NCBI GenBank assembly: GCA_963616135.1
Contig: CAVEJT010000019.1
Location: 1-18,759, forward strand
Source of the DNA: UMGS1613 sp963616135
GTDB taxonomy: Bacteria > Bacillota_I > Bacilli_A > RF39 > UBA660
Direction: 5' to 3'
DNA: 18,759 bases
Below, one piece after another: positions 5,917 through 14,157 of the stretch (positions within the stretch are counted from its first letter, which is position 1; the number at the start of each line of letters is the position of its first letter). Both the position numbers and the translations under genes were made by a program. Below the pieces are notes generated by a model. It saw only the letters and a program-made list of their open reading frames with translations, did no database searches and was not told the origin of the DNA.

Positions 5917-6984
5917 TTATTTTTCTTCTGTATTAGTTACTTTTTTAAAATTACGAGTTATATCCTCTTTGTAATATTTATAAGTTGTAACAACAATTAA
6001 TGCAAGTGGGAATGAAATAAATACTCCCATAATACCAAATATAATACCACCAGCAAATAAGGCTATTATAGTAACTAATGGATGTATTGAATTAGTTTTA
6101 CCATATACTGTTGGGTTTATTACATAACTATCTATAGAACTTAAAATTGCGAATGCTATAATTGTTCTAATAAGAAGAGATGGGCTTACAGCAAATGCAG
6201 TAATCGCTGCTACTATATTTACAGCAATTCCACCAAAGTATGGAACAAGATTTGCTACTGCTGCTAAAAAACCTAATAATATAGCATTTGGATGTCCAAT
6301 AACTGTATAAACTAAAGTATATTCTACTAAAGTTATTATAATAACCTGAACAAGTCCACTTAAATATTTTTTCATTTCATCATCTAAAGCTTTAACATAC
6401 ATATATGTTTTTTTAGATTTTTTCTTAAAGAAAAATTTAACTTCAGATCTTATTTTTTCCATATCTATTAAAAAATAAACAAAAGAAGCAAATATAATAA
6501 GTAAATTTGATAGCAAACTAACGGATGAATCAATTAAATTAATTGCGCCATCTGATACATATTTACCTAAATTGCCTAATATTGTTTTAAATGTATCAGA
6601 TAAACTACTTTCCAAACCTGCTAAATTAAAATCAAAATTAGTATTTTGTAATGACTTTATAAAAGACATAATACTAGAAAATAAACTTGATACTTGACCT
6701 AACATAACAGTAGATATTAAGTATATTACAAGGGCTGCGAGTGCAAGTATAAGAATCACTATTATTGCAACACCTAAACCTTTAGGTATTTTTTTTGATT
6801 CCATTTTTTGTAAGAATGGATATAGTGCATAAGCTAATGCAAATGCGAATACGAATGGTATTATTATTGTTAAAAATTTATTGGTAACTCCCATCCATAA
6901 ATTACCTGTTCTATAAAGTAAAAATACAATTAATACTACTAAAGCTATGTTTACTAATTTATAATCTATTTTATTTTTAATCAC
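5917..6984 (-). CDS. AI-2E transporter / PerM family membrane protein
   Basis: A 355-residue polytopic membrane protein of the AI-2E transporter (PerM, YtvI/YueF-like) family. Two helices lie near residues 10-55 and a third near 68-95. A long amphipathic stretch (about 95-150) follows, and the family's C-terminal helix block carries VEYTLVYTVIGHPNAILLGF, NLVPYFGGIAVN and SFPLALIVVTTYKY. The PxGG-like PYFGG and the SYVINPTVYGK loop are the best signatures. Substrates are known for few members (some are Na+/H+ antiporters), so none is given. The start is the GTG at 6984-6982, one base past the dtd TGA stop: the ATG at 6986 is immediately closed by TGA in its own frame. AGGGA upstream may serve as ribosome-binding site, and coupling to dtd is likely. 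Confidence 0.88.
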   Translation of the reverse strand: MIKNKIDYKLVNIALVVLIVFLLYRTGNLWMGVTNKFLTIIIPFVFAFALAYALYPFLQKMESKKIPKGLGVAIIVILILALAALVIYLISTVMLGQVSSLFSSIMSFIKSLQNTNFDFNLAGLESSLSDTFKTILGNLGKYVSDGAINLIDSSVSLLSNLLIIFASFVYFLIDMEKIRSEVKFFFKKKSKKTYMYVKALDDEMKKYLSGLVQVIIITLVEYTLVYTVIGHPNAILLGFLAAVANLVPYFGGIAVNIVAAITAFAVSPSLLIRTIIAFAILSSIDSYVINPTVYGKTNSIHPLVTIIALFAGGIIFGIMGVFISFPLALIVVTTYKYYKEDITRNFKKVTNTEEK

Positions 6985-6985
6985 A

Positions 6986-7426
6986 TCAATCCCTACTTTC
7001 TAATAATATTGTTACAGGTCCATCATTTGTTATATTTACTTTCATATCAGCTCCAAATTTACCTGTTTCTACATGTACATATTCACTTAATTTTTTATTA
7101 AATAAATCATATAATCTAACAGCTTCATCTCCAGACATTGCATTCATATAACTAGGTCTATTACCTTTTCTAGTATCAGCATACAAAGTAAATTGTGAAA
7201 CACTTAAGATACTACCTTTAACATCTAATAATGATTTATTCATAACTCCATCTTCATCATCAAATATTCTTAAATTTATAACTTTTTTAACTAAATAATC
7301 TACATTTTTTATAGTATCACCGTCAGTAAATCCTACTAATAAAACTAATCCGTTATCAATAGAACCTATTATGTTGTTACCAACTCTAACACTAGATTTT
7401 TTACTTCTTTGAACTAAAATTCTCAT
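6986..7426 (-). CDS. dtd: D-aminoacyl-tRNA deacylase
   Basis: A 146-residue protein of normal DTD length. It opens MRILVQRSKKSSVRVGN. The catalytic SQFTLYADTRKGNRPSY segment carries the oxyanion-hole Thr motif, and the C-terminal NITNDGPVTILLES contains the Gly-cisPro motif that rejects L-amino acids. The enzyme hydrolyses D-amino acids (and glycine mischarged on tRNA-Ala) from tRNA. AGGAG precedes the ATG by a normal distance. It lies 10 bases after the ankyrin-like gene and one base before the GTG of the PerM-family gene, so rel, the ankyrin-like gene, dtd and the PerM-family gene form one transcription unit. dtd next to rel and hisS is the conserved Bacillota order. Stop is TGA. Confidence 0.97.
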   Translation of the reverse strand: MRILVQRSKKSSVRVGNNIIGSIDNGLVLLVGFTDGDTIKNVDYLVKKVINLRIFDDEDGVMNKSLLDVKGSILSVSQFTLYADTRKGNRPSYMNAMSGDEAVRLYDLFNKKLSEYVHVETGKFGADMKVNITNDGPVTILLESRD

Positions 7427-7436
7427 ATTTCTCCTA

Positions 7437-8144
7437 TTAATAATACTGTTTTAAATATTTATAATAATTTTCTATTAAAATATTTTCTTCTTCTATTTCT
7501 CTTAATAAGTTATAAGCATTATTTATTATTTTTTTATATTTATGAGATGGTTTTAATAAATCACTAATGTATATAGCAAACTCTCTTTTTCTATATTCTC
7601 TATTCTTCATACCTTGTAATACCTCTTCAGTTATATCTATTAAACTATATTTTTTATTCTGAGTCTCATACTTTATTCTTTTTATATTAATTTTATAATT
7701 TTTAATTACATAATCTAATAGCTCTATATCATGACTTAAGATAGTAGATCTTACAATAGAATTAACCTCTTTTTTTATTTTTTCTTTTTTTATATATTTT
7801 TCTAAATATTTTAAAGTATCTAAATCTCTTACTAGAGATACTATAGTATTACTTTTATTATTATATTTATATTTCTTTTCTAAGTTTATACCTTTACTTT
7901 TAAGTAAATTTATAATTTCAATATTACCACTTATAACTGCAACACTAATTAAGTCATAATCTATTTCATTTTTATAATTATAATCTATATCATAATTATC
8001 TATAATATATCTTACTAGGTTATTTTTATTAGAATCTATAGCTTTTATAAGTATCTCTTCTATTCTAATATCTAATTTATTTTTTTTTAATAATTTAATT
8101 AATTTTTCTTCTTTTTTTGTTTTAATAAGTTCTGTTGTATTCAT
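7437..8144 (-). CDS. Ankyrin-repeat-like protein of unknown function
   Basis: A 235-residue soluble, Lys/Ile/Asn-rich helical protein. The clearest ankyrin-type units are around residues 36-60 (SNKNNLVRYIIDNYDIDYNY), 65-90 (DLISVAVISGNIEIINLLKSK, then GINL) and 130-155 (STILSHDIELLDYVIKNYKI). The final 80 residues do not fit the repeat well. There is no signal peptide or membrane helix. The ATG shares its A with the rel TAA stop (8144), so translation is probably coupled to Rel. I do not know of an ankyrin gene at this place between rel and dtd in other Bacillota, so it looks lineage-specific. It may be a binding partner, but no substrate or catalytic motif is visible. Confidence 0.7.
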   Translation of the reverse strand: MNTTELIKTKKEEKLIKLLKKNKLDIRIEEILIKAIDSNKNNLVRYIIDNYDIDYNYKNEIDYDLISVAVISGNIEIINLLKSKGINLEKKYKYNNKSNTIVSLVRDLDTLKYLEKYIKKEKIKKEVNSIVRSTILSHDIELLDYVIKNYKINIKRIKYETQNKKYSLIDITEEVLQGMKNREYRKREFAIYISDLLKPSHKYKKIINNAYNLLREIEEENILIENYYKYLKQYY

Positions 8145-10312
8145 TATTTTATAAGCCTTTCTACTCTAGTAACATCTTCAAGTGTTTCTATATCATTTAT
8201 AAATTTTAATAATTTTTCTTTGTTTGGAACTAGAATAGTTATATTAAACATGTAATCATCAGGTGCATTTACTGTAATTATACTTTGTACTACTACATCA
8301 CTAGATGATGTTTTTGATATTATATCAATAAGTATATTTTTGTTATCACTATTTAATTTTATAGTATGTACTAAAATATTAGTAGAATATTTTTTATCTA
8401 TAGAATTATTCCATGATACATTAATAATTCTTTCATCTAACTCACTAATATTAGGACATACACTCCTATGTACACTTATACCGTTACCTTTAGTAATATA
8501 TCCTACAATTCTATCACCTGGTATTGGTTTACAACAAGATGCAACATTTACCTTTATTTCATCTATTCCTTCTACAATTATATCATTTTTTACATTTATT
8601 TTTACTTCCTCATTAGAATTTACTTTATCTAAAATTATTTCTTCTTTACTTTTTTCTTCACTTTTTATTATATTTATTACTGATAATGGTTTAAATTTAC
8701 CACTTCCAATACCTATATATAATTCTGTTAAATCTCCTACTTTTAATTCACTTAATACCTTATCTATATTTTCATCTTTATAAAATTCTATATTAGATAT
8801 TTTTTTCTTTCTAAGTTCTTTATTAAGTAAATCTTCCCCTTTTTTTAAGTTCTCTTCTTTATCTATTTTATTGAAATAAGCTTTTATTTTATTTTTAGCT
8901 TGAGCTGTATAAGCCATATTTATCCATTCTCTTGATGGAAATGTATTCTTATTTGTTATTATTTTAACTATATCATTATCATTTAATTTATAATCAAGAG
9001 ATACTATATTACCATTTACTATAGCCCCTACCATAGAATCCCCAACTTTGCTGTGTACACGATAAGCAAAATCAATTGGAGTAGAACCTACAGGGAGTTC
9101 TATTACATCTCCTTTTGGAGTAAATACATAAATAATATTTTTTAATACATCTTCTTTTACACTATTTATAAAATTTTCATCATTTTCTTCATTATTTAGT
9201 TCCATAATAGATCTAAAGAATTGTAATTTCTCTTCCATAGCAGACTGCATAATAGTTTTACCTTTTTCTTTATATGACCAATGTGATGCGATACCATGTT
9301 CTGCTATATTATCCATATCATAAGTACGTATTTGAATCTCATATAATTGACCATTTTCTCCAAATACAGTTGTGTGTAATGATTGATAACCATTTTCTTT
9401 TGGCATAGCTATATAATCTTTAAAACGCTTTGGTATAGGTCTATATTTAGAATGTATTATACCAAGAGTTTGATAACAGTCTTGTTCTGTATCTACAAAT
9501 ATTCTAAGCGCCAAAAGATCATATATATCACTAAATCTACGCCCAGTATCTAATTTCTTATATATACTATAAATACTCTTAGCTCTACCTTTTATTTTAT
9601 GTTTAATACCATGACTATTTAATAAAGTAGTAAGAGAATTCTTCATTAATTCTACATTAGCATTTCTTTCTACCTTAGATTGATTTAATTTTTCAACAAT
9701 AGAAAAATATACATCTGGTTTTGAATATCTCAAAGATAAATCTTCTAACTCACTTTTAATTTTATTCATACCTAATCTATGAGCAATTGGTACTAAAATT
9801 TCTAAAGTTTCTTTAGCGTTTGCTTTTTGACTTTTTTCACCTAATATCCAAAGTGTTCTCATATTGTGCAACCTATCTGCCAACTTAATTATTATAACCC
9901 TAACATCTTCTGTAAGTCCTACTATTATTTTTCTATGATTAGCAAGTATTGCTTCATTATCGCCACTAAAATTTAATTTATTAATTTTAGTTACTCCATC
10001 TACTAAATTTGCAATCTCACTACCAAATTCGGATGCTAATTCCTCTTTAGTAACACCACAATCTTCAATAGTATCATGAAGAAGAGCTGCTGATATTGTT
10101 TGTGCATCTGCATTTATTTCAGCTAATATATATGCTACATTTAAAGGATGCACTATATAATCTTCACCAGTATGCCTTTTTTGACCTAAATGTTTTTCAA
10201 ATGCAAAAAGATATGATTTAGTAATCATTTTTCTATCAGATTCGCTTGTTATATAAGTTTTTACTTTGTCAAATAACTCATCAAAAGTTAAATTTGGTTT
10301 ATCTTTTCTCAT
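8144..10312 (-). CDS. relA: Bifunctional (p)ppGpp synthetase/hydrolase Rel (RelA/SpoT)
   Basis: A full-length 722-residue Rel. The N-terminal HD hydrolase domain has its metal ligands H55, H79-D80 and D146 (LLHDTIEDCG, LADRLHNMRTL), so hydrolase activity should be intact. The synthetase domain has YDLLALR, RFKD at 296-299 (the RxKD form of bifunctional enzymes), the GYQSLHTTV loop and catalytic E325 in EIQIRT. TGS spans about 395-455 (VFTPKGDVIELPVG), a zinc-finger-like segment with SCCKPIPGD and SVCPN about 590-625, and an ACT domain the last 75 residues. It makes (p)ppGpp on starved ribosomes and degrades it otherwise. The ATG follows AGGTGG. The stop overlaps the ankyrin-like gene by one base. 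It is the first gene of a unit with its own extended -10 promoter. Confidence 0.97.
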   Translation of the reverse strand: MRKDKPNLTFDELFDKVKTYITSESDRKMITKSYLFAFEKHLGQKRHTGEDYIVHPLNVAYILAEINADAQTISAALLHDTIEDCGVTKEELASEFGSEIANLVDGVTKINKLNFSGDNEAILANHRKIIVGLTEDVRVIIIKLADRLHNMRTLWILGEKSQKANAKETLEILVPIAHRLGMNKIKSELEDLSLRYSKPDVYFSIVEKLNQSKVERNANVELMKNSLTTLLNSHGIKHKIKGRAKSIYSIYKKLDTGRRFSDIYDLLALRIFVDTEQDCYQTLGIIHSKYRPIPKRFKDYIAMPKENGYQSLHTTVFGENGQLYEIQIRTYDMDNIAEHGIASHWSYKEKGKTIMQSAMEEKLQFFRSIMELNNEENDENFINSVKEDVLKNIIYVFTPKGDVIELPVGSTPIDFAYRVHSKVGDSMVGAIVNGNIVSLDYKLNDNDIVKIITNKNTFPSREWINMAYTAQAKNKIKAYFNKIDKEENLKKGEDLLNKELRKKKISNIEFYKDENIDKVLSELKVGDLTELYIGIGSGKFKPLSVINIIKSEEKSKEEIILDKVNSNEEVKINVKNDIIVEGIDEIKVNVASCCKPIPGDRIVGYITKGNGISVHRSVCPNISELDERIINVSWNNSIDKKYSTNILVHTIKLNSDNKNILIDIISKTSSSDVVVQSIITVNAPDDYMFNITILVPNKEKLLKFINDIETLEDVTRVERLIK

Positions 10313-10316
10313 GTTA

Positions 10317-10334
10317 CCACCTTATTTAATTATA
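10317..10334 (-). promoter_or_regulatory. Extended -10 promoter and RBS of rel
   Basis: On minus, TGG-TATAAT (TATAAT at 10334-10329) is an extended -10 with no convincing -35. AGGTGG follows 5 bases later and the ATG after that, so the 5' leader would be very short (about 10-16 bases). Confidence 0.6.
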
Positions 10335-10380
10335 CCATATATTATAATAATTTAATACAAAAGTATGGAAAAAAAGTATC

Positions 10381-10419
10381 AAAAATTATAACTATTTCTT
10401 AATTTTTTTATTATAGTTA
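10381..10419 (-). terminator. Weak candidate terminator after the ORF6N gene
   Basis: On minus, TAACTAT (10419-10413) can pair with ATAGTTA (10395-10389) across a 17-base AT-rich loop, followed by TAATTTTT. The rest of the 126-base gap holds only the rel promoter. The hairpin is weak and all but one pair per arm is A-T. Confidence 0.35.
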
Positions 10420-10438
10420 ATTAACATATTAATACTTA

Positions 10439-11311
10439 TTATAAATTATTTTGTAATTTTCTAAAAGAATTAGTTTTTATAATTGTTAAAGTATAATTAA
10501 TTAATTTATCTTTAATAATATCATCTTCTATTTTATTAATTCCAAATACCTTATATCCTAAGCAATTAATAGAAGCTCCACAATGATATAAAATATTATT
10601 ATCTAATATAAAGTAGCGATCATGAAATGAATTGTTATAAACTACTTTTAAATTACTATATTGTTTATTATATTTACTTAAATCAATTTTTTTTAATATC
10701 TTATTAGTACATATCAATATTACATCTTTATCAATTTTTGAAATAATATCAAGCATTGTGTTATCTGCATAACTATCTATAATTATTATATTTGATTTAG
10801 CTAAGCTTAAAATATTAATAATCTTAGAATATGCATCATATATTTGACCTTCATAAAATATTGAATTTATCTTTTCTTTTTCATTCATTTTTTCAATAGT
10901 TTCTTCTAATTTTAAAATTCTTTTTTCATGATTTATTAACATACGATTTTCTAAGTTAACATATTTTTTTAATTTTACAAATGCATCTATTATTTGAATG
11001 TTTACTTTAACAGCTATATCACTTCTAAGCAATCCAGATAACATCATAATACCTTGTTCAGTTAAAACATATGGTAAATATCTGGTGCCACCGTGATTAT
11101 TCCAACTTGTGGTAACAAATTGTGACCTCAAGTTTAAATCTTTTAATTCTTCATATAAAAGTTGAAAACAAAATTCTTCTGGAAATCTATTAATATTTCT
11201 TTTTATAGTTTGATTCAATACCTTTGTTTCTACTTGATATAACTTAGCAACATCACTAGCTAACATCACCTGTTTACCCCTGATTTCATATATCATACTC
11301 TCTATTTGCAC
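10439..11311 (-). CDS. ORF6N-domain phage-type protein with PLD-like C-terminus
   Basis: A 290-residue protein. Residues 1-115 form an ORF6N DNA-binding domain (IRGKQVMLASDVAKLYQVET, NRFPEEFCFQL, GGTRYLPYVLTEQGIMMLSG), a module of phage antirepressor and KilA-N-type proteins. A coiled-coil linker (about 118-148) leads to an alpha/beta domain with HDRYFILD (H230, R232, D237) and YHCGASINCLGYKVFGINK. That is the usual PLD-like partner of ORF6N, with Arg in place of the Lys of a true HKD motif, so nuclease activity is doubtful. The GTG start at 11311 is supported by GGTGG just upstream; an ATG lies five codons in. The gene is flanked by hairpins and sits alone between rel and secDF, where B. subtilis, as I recall, has recJ and apt. 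It is probably an accessory, phage-derived regulator. Confidence 0.85.
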   Translation of the reverse strand: MQIESMIYEIRGKQVMLASDVAKLYQVETKVLNQTIKRNINRFPEEFCFQLLYEELKDLNLRSQFVTTSWNNHGGTRYLPYVLTEQGIMMLSGLLRSDIAVKVNIQIIDAFVKLKKYVNLENRMLINHEKRILKLEETIEKMNEKEKINSIFYEGQIYDAYSKIINILSLAKSNIIIIDSYADNTMLDIISKIDKDVILICTNKILKKIDLSKYNKQYSNLKVVYNNSFHDRYFILDNNILYHCGASINCLGYKVFGINKIEDDIIKDKLINYTLTIIKTNSFRKLQNNL

Positions 11312-11366
11312 ACTACCACCTATTATTAATATACAACATAATTTTTTAATTTCCTTTTTTCATATA

Positions 11367-11386
11367 AAAAATCATCCATGATTTTT
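11367..11386. terminator. Inverted repeat between secDF and the ORF6N gene, possible bidirectional terminator
   Basis: AAAAATCAT-CC-ATGATTTTT is a perfect nine-base inverted repeat (eight pairs with a four-base loop). On plus it is followed by CTTTTTT, on minus by TATATG. It is the second hairpin after secDF and may stop read-through, or serve as an operator for the ORF6N gene. Confidence 0.45.
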
Positions 11387-11451
11387 CTTTTTTGTAATTT
11401 CACCACTATCCACTAAGGATCAATATAGAATTAAAAGTAGACAACAAAGTA

Positions 11452-11478
11452 AAAAGGAATTAACAATTAATTCCTTTT
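11452..11478 (-). terminator. Terminator of comN-secDF
   Basis: On minus, AAAAGGAATTAA (11478-11467), a three-base loop and TTAATTCCTTTT (11463-11452) form a perfect 12-pair stem with a T-rich 3' arm. The hairpin overlaps the end of secDF, including the stop codon at 11462-11460. Confidence 0.85.
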
Positions 11479-13775
11479 ACTCTTAATTCTTCTTTTTCTT
11501 TATGTTTCTTATCATCATCATACCAATGCTTATTAGGATCTTTACCTATATTTCTTTTTTCAAATAAAATCCATATTTGACTTGATATAAATAAACTTGA
11601 AAAAGTACCAACTGTAAATCCTATTAAAAGAGCTATATTAAAGTTAATTATTTCATGTGAGCCTAATACTATTAAACTTATTATTGGAAGTATAGTAGTA
11701 ACTGTTGTTACAATACATCTTATAATTGTTTGTCTTAAACTTACATTAACTAAATTATTTAATTGATCTACACTAGTTATTTTATCTTTATATAATTTTT
11801 TCTTATTTTCTCTTATTCTATCAAATATTACTATAGTATTATTTATCGAGTATCCAATTATTGAAAGTATTGCAGCAATAAACATACTATTTACCTCTAA
11901 TCTTAAGAATGAGAACATAATTAATACCATAAGTGAATCATGTATTAAAGCTATAATAGCACTTATTCCATAACTAAACTTAAATCTAATAGATATATAT
12001 ATAATCATACCAATACAAGCAATTATTAATGCCCTAACAGCATTTTTAGTTATATCTTTTTTTACCTGATTAGATATAACGCCAACACTTGTAGTAGCAC
12101 TGTACTTTTTATTAAAATAATCTTCTACTTTATTAGTTTTATCATTATCTAGTACATCATCTAATATTACATACACTCTATCATTAGATATAGATTCTAT
12201 TTTTACTAATTTATAATCTAATTCTTTTATATCTTTCTTTATATCGTCTACTTTTAATGCTTTTTTAGAATTAATTTCTATAGTAGATCCACCCTTAAAA
12301 TCTATACCTAAATTTAATCCTTCACTATATGTAAACATACCACCTATAACTATTATCAAACCAACTACTATAAATACAATATTCTTTGGTTTTACAAAAT
12401 CAAATTTACTTTCTATACGTTTATTTTTATATCCTAAAAATAACCATTTATGTTCTTCAAATTTTTCTGATTTAACAAAAAGTCCTAACATAAATCTATT
12501 TAAATAAATCATAACTAAGAATGTAACTATAATACTTATAATTAACATAGTAGCAAAACCTTTAACACTACTTTCTCCAAATACAAATAGTATAATAGCA
12601 GCTATTAATGTAGTAACATTCGCATCAAATATTGACATAAAGGATTCTTTGCTACCAGCAGCATAAGCACTCTTTAAACTTATTCCTCTATTTAATTCTT
12701 CCTTTACTCTAGAAAAACTAATTACAGCTGAATCTATTGCCATACCAATACCTATTACAAGTGCAGCTATACCTTGAAGAGTTAATCTTCCACCTACTAA
12801 GTTAAATATTAAAAGAGTTAAGAATGTATAAGCTAAAATACTAACACTTGATACAAGTCCACCAAATTTATATAAAACAATCATAAGAAGCGCGACAAGA
12901 GCAATACCTACTACACCTGCTACAAATGTTTTTTGTAATGAATTTTCACCAAATGAAGCTGCAACTGTTTTAGATGAAATCTCTGTTAATTTAGTAGGCA
13001 TACTACCGCTATTAATTAAATCAACAAGATTAGTTGCCTCTTCTTTAGAAAAATTACCTTCTATTATTACATCACTTGCAAATCCTTGTTTAACTCCAGC
13101 ATTTGATAAACAATTAGAATTCTCTAAATCACCACATAAATGAAATACTTTATTTGTATTATCTGACCCTTCTATTGCCTCTTCAGTATAATAACCATAC
13201 CCGTCGGCCCCCATTACAAGCTCAGTTCCATCTTCATAGTCTAACCAAATAACAATATAATTTTTTCCCATTTCACTTACTTTTTTAGTTTGCTTATAAA
13301 ATTCATCATAATCTTTAACACTTAATGAAATATAATATCCTTTATTAGCATCATATCCAACACTAGCTTTACCGCTATTTAAAACTTCACTTCCCATAAG
13401 AAGATTTCCATCTATATCCCTAAATGTTAAATTAGCAGTTGTACTAATTGTCTTTCTTGCTTCATCTATGTTATCTACTCCAGCCATAGTAACACGAATA
13501 TTATTTCCTTCAATAGATATTTCAGGTTCACTAACACCTAAAGCATTAATACGTTTATCGATTATCTTATAAGTACTAGTAACCATTTCAGGAGTAACAC
13601 TTTTTTTATCTATACTATCTACCTTGTATAGAACTTCAAAGCCTCCTTGTAAATCTAGTCCAAAATTTAAATGTTTAATTGAATAATATATTCCTACTAA
13701 AGAAACCCCTAAAACTAAAATTAAAAATAAAAGTGGTTTTATAAAACTAATTTTTTTACTATTCTTCTTTGCCAT
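11460..13775 (-). CDS. secDF: Fused protein translocase subunit SecDF
   Basis: A 771-residue fusion of SecD (about 1-440) and SecF (about 460-771), the form typical of Bacillota, with 12 predicted membrane helices and two large outer loops. SecD signatures are NFGLDLQGGFEVLYKV, the loop ending GSMPTKLTEISS, and GIGMAIDSAVISFSRVKEEL with the conserved TM4 Asp. SecF has LNLGIDFKGGSTIEI, IIGYSINNTIVIFDRIREN and SLRQTIIRCIVTTVTTIL. It uses the proton-motive force to aid Sec export from outside the membrane. Two oddities: the usual Asp in GYSIND is Asn (codon 11840-11838), and the TM4 motif reads DSAVISFSR rather than the common DANVLIFER. The start lies 4 bases past the comN stop with only a weak ribosome-binding site, so coupling to comN is likely. 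Confidence 0.96.
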   Translation of the reverse strand: MAKKNSKKISFIKPLLFLILVLGVSLVGIYYSIKHLNFGLDLQGGFEVLYKVDSIDKKSVTPEMVTSTYKIIDKRINALGVSEPEISIEGNNIRVTMAGVDNIDEARKTISTTANLTFRDIDGNLLMGSEVLNSGKASVGYDANKGYYISLSVKDYDEFYKQTKKVSEMGKNYIVIWLDYEDGTELVMGADGYGYYTEEAIEGSDNTNKVFHLCGDLENSNCLSNAGVKQGFASDVIIEGNFSKEEATNLVDLINSGSMPTKLTEISSKTVAASFGENSLQKTFVAGVVGIALVALLMIVLYKFGGLVSSVSILAYTFLTLLIFNLVGGRLTLQGIAALVIGIGMAIDSAVISFSRVKEELNRGISLKSAYAAGSKESFMSIFDANVTTLIAAIILFVFGESSVKGFATMLIISIIVTFLVMIYLNRFMLGLFVKSEKFEEHKWLFLGYKNKRIESKFDFVKPKNIVFIVVGLIIVIGGMFTYSEGLNLGIDFKGGSTIEINSKKALKVDDIKKDIKELDYKLVKIESISNDRVYVILDDVLDNDKTNKVEDYFNKKYSATTSVGVISNQVKKDITKNAVRALIIACIGMIIYISIRFKFSYGISAIIALIHDSLMVLIMFSFLRLEVNSMFIAAILSIIGYSINNTIVIFDRIRENKKKLYKDKITSVDQLNNLVNVSLRQTIIRCIVTTVTTILPIISLIVLGSHEIINFNIALLIGFTVGTFSSLFISSQIWILFEKRNIGKDPNKHWYDDDKKHKEKEELRVKGINC

Positions 13776-13779
13776 ATTA

Positions 13780-14058
13780 TCATCTCATTTCTTCTAAGTT
13801 GGGTTTTATAACCTTTTTTCTAATTTGTTCTTTTACATATTCATCAATCTCTTCATTATCTAAGTTAAGTATATCATCTACCATTTGATATAAAAGTAAA
13901 TTATTTGCTTTGGTCCATTTATTTAAGCGTAAATAATTCCATATATCTTCTACTTTTATATAATCTAAATCATACCTTTTTAATTCAGTCACTTTAGTAT
14001 TGAGCGCTGGTAAAAGTCTATCATATAATTCTTTTAAACTATTAAATTCAATATCCAT
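13780..14058 (-). CDS. comN: Post-transcriptional regulator ComN family
   Basis: A small helical protein of 92 residues (MDIEFNSLKELYDRL onwards) matching the Post_transc_reg/ComN family: KVTELKRYDLDYIKVEDIW, NYLRLNKW, then LYQMVDDILNLDNEEIDEYV. The start at 14058 is chosen because GGAGG lies just before it; a longer frame starting at 14079 would place that site inside the gene. In B. subtilis ComN (YrzD) acts on comE mRNA localisation or level, and its gene lies beside secDF and spoVB. The same neighbourhood here is the strongest support. It is followed 4 bases later by secDF, so the pair is one unit. Whether it has a competence role here is unknown, since no com genes are in the window. Confidence 0.87.
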   Translation of the reverse strand: MDIEFNSLKELYDRLLPALNTKVTELKRYDLDYIKVEDIWNYLRLNKWTKANNLLLYQMVDDILNLDNEEIDEYVKEQIRKKVIKPNLEEMR

Positions 14059-14092
14059 AACTCCTCCATTATAAATCAAACTAGATATATAT

Positions 14093-14098
14093 ATTATA
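14093..14098 (-). promoter_or_regulatory. Possible -10 of comN-secDF
   Basis: TATAAT on minus about 35 bases before the comN ATG, with only a weak TTTAAA at -35. It is the best candidate in the AT-rich gap after the terminator of the upstream gene. Confidence 0.35.
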
Positions 14099-14127
14099 TA
14101 TTAAATAAAATATTTTTTAAAGCCCAA

Positions 14128-14157
14128 AATAAAAAAAACTATATTTTTTTATAGTTT
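14128..14157 (-). terminator. Terminator of the repeat-protein gene
   Basis: On minus, AAACTATA (14157-14150), a six-base A loop and TATAGTTT (14143-14136) form an eight-pair stem followed by eight T. It overlaps the TAG stop at 14141-14139. Confidence 0.85.

Noticed and set aside
8340..8783. Long plus-strand frame opposite rel
   Set aside because: It lies wholly inside the rel coding sequence on the other strand and reads as a shadow with no family features.
14059..14079. Upstream ATG for comN
   Set aside because: The extra seven codons contain the GGAGGAG ribosome-binding site of the ATG at 14058.
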